Shown here: piece by piece, positions 1 to 9,863 of the stretch | Layout of the letters: each line of letters begins with the position of its first letter | How positions within the stretch are numbered: position 1 is the first letter of the stretch | Assembly: GCA_029851415.1 (NCBI GenBank) | Contig: CM056744.1 | Span: 58,615,797 to 58,679,796, forward strand | Direction of reading: 5' to 3' | Length of the DNA: 64,000 nucleotides | Source: Eretmocerus hayati | Taxonomy: Eukaryota; Arthropoda; Insecta; Hymenoptera; Aphelinidae | Notes under the pieces: model-generated | What the model saw: only the letters and a program-made list of their open reading frames with translations | Databases searched by the model: none | Told to the model about the DNA's origin: nothing | Position numbers and translations under genes: made by a program

Positions 1-251
1 CTGCCGTCCAAATATAAAAGGGACGTAACTGCACCCCTGGTCGAAATTGAATTATTGATATCGTTGGATAGATTGGGAAATTCTCCATTTTCATATCTAG
101 TTTGAAAAATTCTTCAAAAATCCGAAGTAACCAAAAAATCAGTTCGAAATTGAAAAATTGTATGGCCGCTAATGCAAAATCGGAAAGTCTCTTGCGATTT
201 TCTCTATTTCAACTCGGCTGCAGTTACGTCCCTTTTATATTTGGACGGCAG
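1..251. mobile_element. MITE-like element, 32-bp terminal inverted repeats
   Basis: Bases 1-32 and 220-251 are exact reverse complements; the left end begins CTGCCGTCCAAATATAAAAG. The interior is AT-rich, with no convincing ORF. The element starts at the window edge, so its true left end and target-site duplication cannot be seen. The size and perfect TIRs fit a non-autonomous DNA transposon; the superfamily is not recognised. Confidence 0.75.
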
Positions 252-261
252 TATACTATAG

Positions 262-1005
262 GGTTCTTTTTGAATCTACCGCCCGACAGCGCCCCACTTC
301 GCCCCACACTGTCGGATAACACGAATTCCGCCCTACGGCACCCCACATAACATATGCCTTTCCGCTCCACTCCGCCCCAATCCACCCCACTCCACCCCAC
401 ACTGCCGTTCAAAATCCGCCCCACTCTTCATTCTATAGTTCGACCCACATCGCTATCCAGAATCCGCCCACTCTTCGTTTTATTGTCCGCCCCACACTAC
501 GGTTCAAAGTACGCCCCACGCTGCCTTCATAAATCCCCCCCACATTGCCGTTCAAACCTGCCCTACACTTCTTTTCGTAATCCGCCCCACACTGCCATCA
601 ACATATGCGTTTCCGTCCCACTCCGCCCATTTCCACCCCACTCCGCCCCACACTGCCATCCAAAATCCGTCCCACTCTTCATTTTATTGTTCGCCCCACA
701 TCGCCATTCAGAATCCGCCCCACTGTTCCTTTCATTATCCGCTCCACACTGCCATTTAGAGTACGCCCCACGCTGCCTCCTGAAATCCACCCTACACTGC
801 CGTTCAAAATCCACCCCGCACCTCCTTTTATAATCTATGAGTTGATTATTTGGTCTCATCGATCTCGAAGGACGGTCCTTTTATAATCCGCCCCACACTG
901 CCATTGAAAATCCACCCCAATCTCCATTCTATTGTCCGCCCCACACTGACATGCAAAGTCCACCCCACACTGCCGTTCAAAGTCCGCCCCACTTTTGCTT
1001 CCTCC
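262..1005. repeat. 24-bp minisatellite within an about 251-bp higher-order repeat
   Basis: A degenerate 24-bp unit (core CACACTGCC...AAATCCGCCC) runs through this interval. A larger block restarts about 251 bp apart: the CATATGC...TTCCG marker at about 353 recurs at about 604. Because 24 is a multiple of three, long ORFs are open in several frames and would encode an 8-residue Pro-rich repeat. This is a by-product of the periodicity, and I do not call a gene. A shorter related tract lies at 19383-19530. Confidence 0.75.
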
Positions 1006-1394
1006 AGAGAGGAAGCTTTGTTTTCACCCCAACGAATATTCGATCAAAGTTTTCTTCGAAACCGATTTACCCTTCAAGAAAATTCTTCTTATCTAAAAAA
1101 GCCGTAGACCATTCTCTACCTCTCGCCAAAATCTATCAATTGTAGGTAACACTTTTCCTCTTAGTGGTCTCCCGAATCATCAGAGACTCATCTTTGCGCC
1201 CCTCTGTCCGTGTTTGTATGTGTGTGTGGTGGGCGTTGTTTCATACCCGACGCGCTTTCTCTTTTACTGTTCACCTCACCAACTTTTGGCTTTCTACAAG
1301 TTGGACAGAATCCAATTTCTGATAGCCCAGTGATTTGACAGCTCTCAGCTCCCAATTAAATTTGATCCATTGCATTCTTAAAATGAAATTGCTC
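997..1394. repeat. Satellite-family conserved block (copy 1) with hairpin
   Basis: This block starts with an 8-bp hairpin at 997-1016. It continues through a TCTCGCCAAAATCTA...TTGTAGGTAAC segment and a TGTGTTTGTATGTGTG tract. A diverged homologue lies at 13667-14040 and a third partial one at 19560-19830. No protein is recognised. The TTGTAGGTAAC / TTGTAAGTAAC motif resembles a splice donor, but there is no other gene evidence. Confidence 0.55.
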
Positions 1395-2058
1395 AAAAGG
1401 CCTAGGCGGTTAAGGAGGGTGAAGTGGACCTTGTTCGGTATTTCCCTGGAAGTATTTTCTCCCACTTTCTAACCCCAATTCATGGGGAAAACAAAGGTTT
1501 GTAGGTCCCAAAGTCGCCCCTGTTTTCTACGGCACCCTAGAAACCCTCTAAAAAACGCTAAAAATCGATGTTCCTTCTATCGAATCGCGTTCTGACGCAT
1601 CTCAACGGATCGATCTGAACATTCGTTATCGAATTTTTGAAACTTCGACAAACAGAAGAAAGATATTCGCATACTGACAACTTTGAATTTAGGTCCCGAA
1701 AAAAATTCCTGAAAATTACAAATCGATTTCCTTCGTAGTAAATCTCCGGGTAAACGTTAGAAACCCATCCCAACTTGTTTACTGAGTCATTTTGCATCGG
1801 ATAAAGGTGTTTTCGTTCATTCCCAAGTTATGGGAACCGGTCAAGAGCGTCAAAAACCACTTTCAAAGCAAATTCTGAATCAGTGATTCGCATCTCCTGC
1901 GCATGCGCGTTGATTTACACTCTCGGGGGTATTTTTAATCAAAAGCTGGTGTGATTTCCCTCAAAATGACCACTCGAGGAAGTCAATTTGGTGCAGTAGA
2001 TCCCGAGATCTAGCTGGTCCAAGGAATGAAAAAATCCAAGGTATCATATCCATGAACC
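1395..2058. mobile_element. Giant fold-back palindrome copy 1, left arm A (5' part)
   Basis: This is the reverse complement, at clearly recognisable but diverged identity, of about 17675-18339. The arm is split here by the gypsy insertion and resumes at 13395. Joining TATCATATCCATGAACC to CGTTGCTC at 13395 recreates the uninterrupted sequence present in the opposite arm near 17680, which proves the insertion. An NRF1-like TGCGCATGCGCG lies at 1899-1910. No convincing ORF. Confidence 0.85.
2055..2058. repeat. Target-site duplication AACC (left)
   Basis: AACC directly precedes the 5' LTR and recurs at 13391-13394 directly after the 3' LTR. The 4-bp length fits Ty3/gypsy integration. Confidence 0.85.
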
Positions 2059-2717
2059 TGCAACGCTCACGTTTGGGCAATTTTGAATTTTAAATGTATA
2101 TCAGTTTAAATTTTTGATTTATGCGAATGAAAACTAATATTTAGATTCTGAATTATGGTTTGGTTATTTGTTTTAGTTGTCTCCACCTAAAACAAATATA
2201 TTAGTTATTAACAATCCTTATTCAAGTATATTAACATTAATTAACAATAGAAGCATGTCTGATACAAGTTACCTATCCCTGAAGTACTTGCTTATCATAT
2301 ATTAGTCCAGCGGTGGTAGTCGAATACTGGATTTAGGCAAAAAGCAGGAGTCTGGAACAACTTCAGGTAATCAGGAAGCCAAACTTGGATTTCTGACATC
2401 AGGTGGTATCAGCAGCATGAAACAAAAATATGAATTAGTATATGATAATGTATTTCATTCTTAATTAGTAAGAAAAGAAACATTAGTAATAGGAAAGAGT
2501 TCATGCGAAAGCCATTTCATTCAGTCTCATTCACTCTGACCATATTCATAATAGTTGTCAGTGCATATACCTGCACATATAATGTGACAGCCATCAGCTG
2601 ATCATATTTTATGCTCACTCAACATTGATGGTTGAGCAAGTCCATATATAAACAGTAAAACAAAACTTTACATTGGTAAATCAAAATAAGTCAAAAATCC
2701 ATACCTATTTTTTTCTT

Positions 2718-2840
2718 CTAAATCCTAGAATCCCATCCATCCTGAGGAAATGATGTAGATTCTGCACCTTGGCTCCCATCTGATGATGGTGATGGTCCAA
2801 CGCAGCTCAACTGATGCCTCTGGCCCATAACATGGGCCAT
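2718..2840 (-). other. Conserved antisense block or small ORF in the LTR
   Basis: Read on the minus strand, a 40-codon ORF starts MAHVMGQRHQ and ends at 2718. The equivalent stretch of the diverged solo LTR (22804-22938, plus strand) keeps the frame open with 35 of 40 residues identical. It is preceded there by a pyrimidine-rich TTTTTCCAG. By my count there are 11 nucleotide differences in 120, and most change the residue, so protein-level selection is not supported. It may be a conserved DNA or RNA element instead. The 3' LTR copy is at 11837-11959. Confidence 0.35.
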
Positions 2841-3677
2841 CCTTCCCAGTTGACGCTCCAAGTTCCACTGTAAAATCACATAAGGAATCAATTTCCTGAC
2901 ATCAGAACTACATAAGTTGTTAGTGCCTAACCCATATAATGTTATTATCATGCAAAAACAATAGTTAGTTCATTAGTTGCAAAAATCACTCATCAACATC
3001 CATCACCAAAACACTAATATTTTTCATCACATCATACCATGAGTACTAACACCCATGATATGCTTACACATGCTTTTAGTAATATGTTTCAGATTTACTC
3101 ACCCACTGCTGCTGTTTATTTATGATTATTTTTCAATACTCACAATACCCAGCTGATTGTTGGAAGTAAACAACACTTGACAACACCTATCATAACCACA
3201 AATCATATGTTTGATGCACTGCATATCTGGATGTCGTCTGCTATACATTGCCGTTTCTTGAGTGGCCAAATTGATTGATCACACTGCGCATGATCAAGGG
3301 CGCCAGATTCAAATCTATGGGACTTTCCTATGAGGATTTTCTATAGAAATATGATTGGAGTATCTTGTAAACCATCAAGACATGTTGCAGCCTAGAAGAA
3401 GAAATTACAATATCAATCTCATCAATATTCAACTATAGAATATGAAGTTATTAACAAAGTGTATAATTACCATTTCAAACTACCCGCGAATCTCATGTCA
3501 CGTGGTATTTCTAGTTGATGTTTTGCCAATAGGTGGCTAACGAAATTACTCATATGTAAATTATATGACCATTTGAATGATTACCCTCAATTCTCGTGGG
3601 AAATGTCATGCTTCCTCAGTCCGAGACACAAGCAAAGCTTGTCAGCAGTTTTATACCTTTCATAGGTACATGCTACT

Positions 3678-3740
3678 CGGTATAGGTATCAGATGGGTAC
3701 ACTGCTATATGCAGAAACGGTAATCTGACTACCTATATCG
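3678..3740 (+). ncRNA. LTR structured element, hairpin 1
   Basis: The outer stem is CGGTATAGGTA(T)CAGAT pairing with ATCTGACTACCTATATCG. The inner stem is CTGC/GCAG with a TATAT loop, separated by an asymmetric internal loop GGGTACA / AAACGGTA. Hairpin 2 repeats the inner motif with a different outer stem. It is labelled ncRNA only as a predicted RNA structure within the LTR transcript; no independent gene is implied. Confidence 0.5.
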
Positions 3741-3753
3741 GATAAATGCTGTC

Positions 3754-3818
3754 CTATAAATATGTGTCAGAGGGTTCACTGCTATATGCAGCCACGGTAT
3801 CTGACCACATATGTATAG
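3754..3818 (+). ncRNA. LTR structured element, hairpin 2
   Basis: The outer stem is CTATAAATATGTG(T)CAGA pairing with TCTGACCACATATGTATAG. The inner CTGC-TATAT-GCAG hairpin and flanking GGGTTCA / CCACGGTA loops match hairpin 1. The equivalent pair in the solo LTR (21865-21905 and 21912-21960, opposite strand) has different outer-stem bases that still pair. Confidence 0.5.
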
Positions 3819-4272
3819 CCAGTAGGCATGTCCCTTATTAGTTTAAAATCTTTTATCCAAATCTATTTATTAAAGAGTTATTTTATTTTCAGTTTAGTAG
3901 TTGAGTAAAATCATTGAATTAGGTTTTTTCATCATCTGCAAACCGTAAGTCATGCACAAATTCAGATATTTTTTTATATGTTCAAGCATGAATTAACTAT
4001 TTGGAAAAATATATGTTAAAACGAAATATCACATGTGGTGATTAAATTATTTTTTATACAGTGTTAGAGTCATTCTTTTGAATAAATGAAATTATTTTAA
4101 TTATTTTAAGCTCGCAATTATGATTTATAAGCACCCTACCTTTTCTCACATGACGTCGTTACCTCTTTATATATATATTGACGATATAATTATCGTTCAA
4201 CTAGATAAAATCATCATCGATAAATTACTTTCAGTCATTTTCCGCTTCGCGGTAAAAAACTGAACCTTTCAT

Positions 4273-4290
4273 TGGCATCCCTTGTGGGGA
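4273..4290 (+). promoter_or_regulatory. Candidate primer-binding site
   Basis: TGGCATCCCTTGTGGGGA starts one base after the end of the 5' LTR (4271). The TGG start would pair with the CCA end of a tRNA, as expected for LTR-element minus-strand priming. I cannot name the tRNA. Confidence 0.4.
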
Positions 4291-4386
4291 ACGACGTCGA
4301 GAAAAGAAGGTTGTTACATCTTTCTTTACATTCTTATAATTCACACATAGTGATATTTCGCCTGTAGTTGTTTGGTCGGTACAAAA

Positions 4387-5997
4387 ATGCCGGATAATAT
4401 TGGTGATGGGGCATCAGGTGATGCGCAACCAGCGAATCCCACAACTAGGGGTCGAGGGGGACGTGGTCGAGGCAGAGGAGTCGCTCCGCGTACCATGTCA
4501 ACACGTTCCGATACACGACGCATCGTGCACGTAGATCCTGCTATCGATGTGTCAATTGAAACCCGCTCTGATGTACGTCGCTCACTTGACATGAGCGCAG
4601 CAGATCCTCGGTTAGGCGCGAGTGAAATTGACCCTGATTTCGCGGAAACACGTTCAGAAGTCGGAGCACCTCTTAATGATGAGCCAGTCGATTTTGAAAA
4701 TGAAGTGAGACATAGCATACGTGACTTAAGATCTCGGGATCAATTAGCACGACGTCGGGCAGACGATCATGAGCAAAGATTACGAAATTTGGATGAGATG
4801 TGTAAACAGCTAGAGGCATTGAATTCTAAGTTCTCTTCAACTACTTCTCGTCATTCAAATAAACTCGCTGCTCACGACGAGGATATTGAATATTTATCTG
4901 AAACACTTGAAGCCGTTGGAAATGACGTTAAAATCAACACCCAATTAGTGAAGTCAGTAGAGAGAACGGCTGAGTTACAAGCTCAAATAATTACTGATTT
5001 ATCTGAGCGACACAATTCTCTCGAAGAACGTGTAGGCCATCAAAGAGCTGAATTTCAAAATTTTATGCGTCGAAGCAATCACAGTCCAGTGACTAATGTT
5101 TTACCAAAAATGAAATATGAACTTCCCACATTTAGTGCGGCTTCTCATGATAGACCTTGTAGATACTTAGAGAATATCACGAGATATTGTACGTTGATGA
5201 ATTTCGACGAGGATGTTTTACGTTTAACGCTGTCTCAATCATTAAAAGGTGCTGCCCGAGAGTGGTGGGAGTACGTTTCCCCTAGTATCTCGAACATTGA
5301 CCAATTTTCTAGTAAATTTAAATCCCAGTATTGGAATTCTGCAATACAAGATAGAATCCGTAGGAAATTGGAATTTGGATTTTATGAGGCAAAGGGAAAT
5401 TACAGTAGGAGTGAATATGTTATGCGAGTGTATAACGAAGTAAAACAACTTAAGGATGCTCCATGTGATCGAGTCATTATTGAGAGATTCTCAAAACATT
5501 TTGATGAGAATATTCAACAGACTATTCTAATGAAAAATTTAGATTCAATTGATGATTTGATTCGACTTCTTGATACAATTGATAATGCTGGTTCATTGAA
5601 TTGCTCAGCTACCAACACACGTTATGTAAACTTTAATGATCAAGATAGACGTCCTTCTTCAAGAAATTATGTTTCAAATTCAAAGATAGACTCTGATCCG
5701 AGTGTTCAACGTCCAGTTTCTACACCCATTCGAACTCGAGAAGATTTTAGAACTTCCACTCCACAGAATCTTTCAAGTTCCAATCAAAAAGCACCATCTC
5801 CTGGTCAGTCTTCCCAGCGTCCATATAACAGTCGAGACGATGGATCCCCTAAAAAAATTTTTCAAAAATCCAAAACAGATTCGAGAAATCCTCGCGAAGT
5901 GAATAATATTTCAGATGTTTTCGTCATCGATGAAGTAGAAGAAAATGAGTCCGAGGGTCAGTGTAACGAGTCGGAAAACGAAGAATCGTTGCATTGA
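4387..5997 (+). CDS. gag: Gag-like capsid polyprotein
   Basis: This 536-residue ORF starts at the first in-frame ATG (ACAAAAATGCCG). The N-terminus has an RG-rich basic stretch (about residues 20-35). A long charged, coiled-coil-like segment follows (about 105-230). Then comes a retrotransposon capsid-type region beginning near LPTFSAASHD, with the conserved AREWW core near residue 290. The C-terminal third is Ser/Pro/Arg-rich, then acidic. No CCHC zinc knuckle is visible, so RNA binding may rely on the basic tracts. By family analogy it would assemble the particle that packages element RNA. It overlaps the pol frame by 31 bases and ends with TGA at 5995-5997. Confidence 0.9.
   Translation: MPDNIGDGASGDAQPANPTTRGRGGRGRGRGVAPRTMSTRSDTRRIVHVDPAIDVSIETRSDVRRSLDMSAADPRLGASEIDPDFAETRSEVGAPLNDEPVDFENEVRHSIRDLRSRDQLARRRADDHEQRLRNLDEMCKQLEALNSKFSSTTSRHSNKLAAHDEDIEYLSETLEAVGNDVKINTQLVKSVERTAELQAQIITDLSERHNSLEERVGHQRAEFQNFMRRSNHSPVTNVLPKMKYELPTFSAASHDRPCRYLENITRYCTLMNFDEDVLRLTLSQSLKGAAREWWEYVSPSISNIDQFSSKFKSQYWNSAIQDRIRRKLEFGFYEAKGNYSRSEYVMRVYNEVKQLKDAPCDRVIIERFSKHFDENIQQTILMKNLDSIDDLIRLLDTIDNAGSLNCSATNTRYVNFNDQDRRPSSRNYVSNSKIDSDPSVQRPVSTPIRTREDFRTSTPQNLSSSNQKAPSPGQSSQRPYNSRDDGSPKKIFQKSKTDSRNPREVNNISDVFVIDEVEENESEGQCNESENEESLH
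5967..5997 (+). promoter_or_regulatory. Gag/pol overlap with candidate -1 frameshift site
   Basis: The pol frame is open from 5967 (after TAA at 5964-5966) and lies -1 relative to gag. The first convenient pol start would be a TTG at 5994, so translation most likely enters pol by ribosomal frameshifting. G GAA AAC at 5973-5979 in the gag frame is the closest thing to a slippery heptamer. It is not a canonical X XXY YYZ, so the exact site is uncertain. Confidence 0.55.
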
Positions 5998-8900
5998 TTC
6001 CGGAACGCCAAAATGATAATTCAAAAATTTCCAGTTTCAATTCAAATCAGTTCAATGCAACGAGAGTAGAATCAAGGCGTTTTTGCAAAAACAAGTTCAA
6101 AAGAGAACACAAACAATCAAAAAAGGATCATATTATCGAAGAACGACAGACAGTTCCGGTAGATCCAATGTATTTTATTGCCGATGAGCAACATACCGCT
6201 CCAGCAACAAACAATCGAGTTATTATTCAGGAGATTTCTGAGTTTGACGCCGAGGAGCCGATTAAGTTTACAACCGAAAATGTTTCTGTAGGCATAGTAA
6301 CGGAACCAGACGAAAGGGTTCAGCCAGTTACGATTAAGAAGTTACCCATATGGACTGATTGTCAAGGCGATGGACGACAAATTGTCCCACCAATAATGAC
6401 TCAGTTATCCAAACGGGGACTTTCCGAATGTGCTAGCTGTCCGCCGATTAATTTGTTTCCGAAAAATGTCGACGAGATTATGATTAAGAAGTATCCCGAA
6501 AGGAAATCGGTAGTCGGACAGATCTCTCCTGACAATGCTCAAATCAATGTGATTTTTTCAAATCCACGTGAAGTTTTATTAGATGAAGAATCTTTTAGCT
6601 CCCCGATAAAAAGGAGAGTACCTAGTAATTGTCCCGAAATTGAACTTACAATTGATGGAATCAAATTAACAGCTTTAATTGATACTGGAAGTAAACTCAC
6701 ATGTATATCAGCTGAAATTTATGAAAGTAACTTTAAGAATTGGCGAAATTTTCCAACTTTACCATTGACTAGTATACAAGCAACCGGCTTCACCGGTGAA
6801 AAATCAGTAAAGTTAAAAAAGCAATTCAGAGCCCCGGTACTGGTCCAGGGGACTCCAACTTCAATTGATTTCTTTGTCGTCCCAAAATTGGCTCGTGATT
6901 CTATTCTTGGAATTGAGACTTTGAAGGAGTTGAACACTGAGATCAGCGTTAAAAATAGTACACTTTCCTTCGAAATAAATGGTAAATTCATTGAAGTGAA
7001 ATATGAAAATTCCTCAATCAGCAATGAGGAACTTAATGAACTTAGGAGTTTATGCATCAATTCAATCCAAGAGGTGTATGATGAGGAATTTGAAACCTCA
7101 AATAGAAATTTGATACAAAATCAGTGCACGAGTACTAGCTATTCTAATGAATCAATTATTTTAACTGATGAACAAATCGATGCAAAGATTGATCCCATCA
7201 CTCAATTGAGCTTTCATGAGCGTCTTGCTTTGAAGAATATGATAAAGGAATTTAGAGTCATTTATAGAAAAGAACCAGGATGTTTCAAGGGTTTTAAATA
7301 CAGGTTGAGGATGAGAGATTTAACACCATTCAAGAAAAAGTCATACCCAATCCCTTTCCAACATAGAGATAAAGTTGACATCCACATTGATAAACTTTTG
7401 AGGTTAAGAATTCTTGGACGTGGTATCAGTTCATATATTAGTCCAGTCGTTATTGTAATAAAACGAAATGGCGACATTAGACTTTGTTTAGATGCACGCG
7501 AGTTCAATGAGCATTCAGAAGAAGACCACGACGGGTCGGAAGAAATGGAGGATGTTTTTAAAAAATGCAATAATATCGGGGTTATGTCAAGTTTCGATTT
7601 AATTTCAAGCTTCCATCAGGTAGAGCTGGATGAAGAGTCACAACAGTATGTTGCATTTGTTTACAAAGGTGTGACCTATGTGTTCTTGAGGGTGCCCTTT
7701 GGCCTAAAGGTCAGTGGGGCAGCACTGAAGCGTGCGGCTTATAAAATCATCAAAAGATTAGAAGCATTCCTAATTGATTTTGTGGATGACTGGTTAATCG
7801 TCTCTAAGAACTTTACGGAACACTTAAAACATTTACGAATGTTCTTTCAGTGCGTACTAGAGGAGGGTATCACTCTTAGTTTTGAGAAAGCGGTATTCTG
7901 CAGAGAGGAAATCAAATTTTTAGGTCACATCCTATCAGCAAAGGGGTTGAAACCAGATCCAGAGAAATTAGTTTCTATTCAAAACTTTCCGGTTCCTAAA
8001 AACGTACATCAGATCAAAGGGTTCCTGGGTTTAGTTAATTTTTGTTCAAAATTCACCAGTCGGTTAGCGCATGTTACCGAACCTTTGTTAGAATTAACTC
8101 GTTCAGGGGTGAAATGGCGATGGTCAGCTGAACAACAGGAGTCGTTCGAACGGGTGAAGGAACTATTTACTCATGATCTTTTTATTGCACATCCTAGAAA
8201 GGACCGTGTTTACTATTTATTTACTGACGCATCCAAAGTTGGTCTGGGAGCCATTCTATGTCAACATGATGATAATAATGAGCTTCAAGTGGTCTCAATG
8301 GCAAGTCGGACGATTAAAGGTCCTGAGAAAAACTATATGACCACAGAACTGGAACTTATGTCCATTGTATGGTCTGTCATGAAATTTATATCTTTTCTTC
8401 TCGGTTCGAAAACAGTAGTCATGTGTGATCACCAGGCATTAAGTTATATGATGACTTGTCGTTTTTTAAACTCTCGGTTATTGAGATGGGTCCTTGCGAT
8501 CCAGGATTTTGATATAACTGTTAAACATATTGAGGGTGAAAATAACACAGCAGCCGACATTTTAAGCCGAGTAAGACTTGACCCTTCAAGTATCGAGCCT
8601 GTTCAAGATTTATCAGTAAACTTTATTTTAGCTAGACAACCTTCAAAGGATCTTAAGAAAAGATTTAAAAACATGAGTAATGAACAAAGGCAAGATGATC
8701 GACTCAACTCAATTATTGACTCCGTTAAGAAACCTCATTACGAAGGTGATTATATGTATGAAAACCAAATCCTGAAAAAAGGGAATGGTCGAATAGTGTT
8801 ACCCCAAGGATTAGCACTCGAGTTTATTCACGAAGTTCATGAAGCGTATGGACACATTGGTGCTAAAAAATGTGAGAAAATGATTGAGAAGCATTTCTTC

Positions 8901-9836
8901 GTGCAAAAATTGAGAAAATTAGTCGCAGAAATTGTAAAAGTTTGTGATTCGTGTCAGAGAAATAAAACCTTCACTCGTCACTTGCACATAGAATCAAGAC
9001 CAATAATTCCAGAAGGTCCACGTGACCTTTTGTCAATTGATTTTCTTGGCCCTTTGCCAACATCTCGAGGGGGAGTAAAACATATATTTGCTGTCATAGA
9101 TGTTTTTACCAAATTCGTCATTTTATATCCCATAAAAAAAGCTACTACAAAAATTGTGATAAATAAAATCTTTGGTCATTATATCCCCACATATGGAGCT
9201 CCCAAGAGAATCCAAGCCGATCACGGTGCACAATTTACTTCCAAATGTTGGTTGAGTAAGTTAGAACGAGAAAACATACAGCCTGTGTTCTCAGCCATAA
9301 GGCACCCTCAATCGAATTCAATCGAAAGAGTAAACAAAGAATTAGGTCGGTTTTTTAGAACGCTATCATATGAAAATCACAAAAACTGGGCTAATTGGGT
9401 ACCATTTATTCAAAACTGTATGAACGAATGCTACCACGAGACAATAGAATTCACCCCCGTTGAGTTACAGTTAAATCAGAATCCGACTAGGTTTTGGGAA
9501 AACTGGATTGAAACCAATGAATTGAATTCAATTGATTATCGAAAGAAAATTGAACTAGTAGCACAATTCATCTCAAAAAAGGGTGAAAAACGGGCTTTGA
9601 AACATAATGAAAAAGGTCCTTGCATGAAATTTCAAGTAGGAGATGAGGTTCTAGTTAAGGCATGTAATATGTCGGTGGCGGAGCAAGGTATAACTGCTAA
9701 GTTTATGGCAATCTATGAGGGTCCATATACGATTATCAAATCAATTAACAATGCGACCTTTGAATTATTCGATGAACTAACGAAATCGTCAAGAGGAAAA
9801 TTTCACGGTTCTATGTTACGCCCTTACTATCGATAA
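5967..9836 (+). CDS. pol: Pol polyprotein: protease, reverse transcriptase, RNase H, integrase
   Basis: The uninterrupted frame is about 1280 residues long. In order it shows an aspartic protease with LIDTGSKL (nt about 6675-6698) and a reverse transcriptase with FVDDW as the catalytic box (nt 7779-7793). Its thumb is KGFLGLVNFCSKF. RNase H follows, with FTDAS (nt about 8223) and later E and D residues. Integrase has an HHCC zinc-binding stretch (HEVHEAYGHIG...CDSCQRN) and the D-D-35-E triad at nt 9039, 9219 and 9324. A chromo/GPY-like C-terminus (GPYTIIKSIN) ends the protein. The segment between the first two RT blocks is unusually acidic (about nt 7504-7560), where relatives have a Pro-Leu-Pro motif. 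No internal stops were seen, so it could be active. Confidence 0.95.
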   Translation, partial: RVGKRRIVALIPERQNDNSKISSFNSNQFNATRVESRRFCKNKFKREHKQSKKDHIIEERQTVPVDPMYFIADEQHTAPATNNRVIIQEISEFDAEEPIKFTTENVSVGIVTEPDERVQPVTIKKLPIWTDCQGDGRQIVPPIMTQLSKRGLSECASCPPINLFPKNVDEIMIKKYPERKSVVGQISPDNAQINVIFSNPREVLLDEESFSSPIKRRVPSNCPEIELTIDGIKLTALIDTGSKLTCISAEIYESNFKNWRNFPTLPLTSIQATGFTGEKSVKLKKQFRAPVLVQGTPTSIDFFVVPKLARDSILGIETLKELNTEISVKNSTLSFEINGKFIEVKYENSSISNEELNELRSLCINSIQEVYDEEFETSNRNLIQNQCTSTSYSNESIILTDEQIDAKIDPITQLSFHERLALKNMIKEFRVIYRKEPGCFKGFKYRLRMRDLTPFKKKSYPIPFQHRDKVDIHIDKLLRLRILGRGISSYISPVVIVIKRNGDIRLCLDAREFNEHSEEDHDGSEEMEDVFKKCNNIGVMSSFDLISSFHQVELDEESQQYVAFVYKGVTYVFLRVPFGLKVSGAALKRAAYKIIKRLEAFLIDFVDDWLIVSKNFTEHLKHLRMFFQCVLEEGITLSFEKAVFCREEIKFLGHILSAKGLKPDPEKLVSIQNFPVPKNVHQIKGFLGLVNFCSKFTSRLAHVTEPLLELTRSGVKWRWSAEQQESFERVKELFTHDLFIAHPRKDRVYYLFTDASKVGLGAILCQHDDNNELQVVSMASRTIKGPEKNYMTTELELMSIVWSVMKFISFLLGSKTVVMCDHQALSYMMTCRFLNSRLLRWVLAIQDFDITVKHIEGENNTAADILSRVRLDPSSIEPVQDLSVNFILARQPSKDLKKRFKNMSNEQRQDDRLNSIIDSVKKPHYEGDYMYENQILKKGNGRIVLPQGLALEFIHEVHEAYGHIGAKKCEKMIEKHFFVQKLRKLVAEIVKVCDSCQRNKTFTRHLHIESRPIIPEGPRDLLSIDFLGPLPTSRGGVKHIFAVIDVFTKFVILYPIKKATTKIVINKIFGHYIPTYGAPKRIQADHGAQFTSKCWLSKLERENIQPVFSAIRHPQSNSIERVNKELGRFFRTLSYENHKNWANWVPFIQNCMNECYHETIEFTPVELQLNQNPTRFWENWIETNELNSIDYRKKIELVAQFISKKGEKRALKHNEKGPCMKFQVGDEVLVKACNMSVAEQGITAKFMAIYEGPYTIIKSINNATFELFDELTKSSRGKFHGSMLRPYYR

Positions 9837-9863
9837 ACTTGTTTGCAATTCGCGTCATTTTAG

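Larger units (their letters stand above)
2059..4271 (+). repeat. 5' LTR of gypsy element
   Basis: Essentially identical to 11178-13390. It contains AATAAA at 4081-4086 and a CRE-like TGACGTCG about 4151-4158 followed by a TATATATAT run at 4168-4178, a possible core promoter (weak). It also holds two tandem hairpins (3678-3740 and 3754-3818) and a block at 2718-2840 that is conserved in the diverged solo LTR at 21415-23582. At 2.2 kb it is long for a gypsy LTR. Confidence 0.95.

Noticed and set aside
354..833. Long Pro/His-rich ORF (159 aa)
   Set aside because: It exists because the underlying 24-bp repeat is a multiple of three; parallel ORFs are open in other frames and on the other strand.
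3600..3840. Possible hammerhead ribozyme in the LTR
   Set aside because: The CUGANGA and GAAA core and three-stem arrangement are not present; only paired hairpins are seen.
6719..7570. Minus-strand ORFs within pol
   Set aside because: Shadows of the gypsy pol frame, with no independent support.
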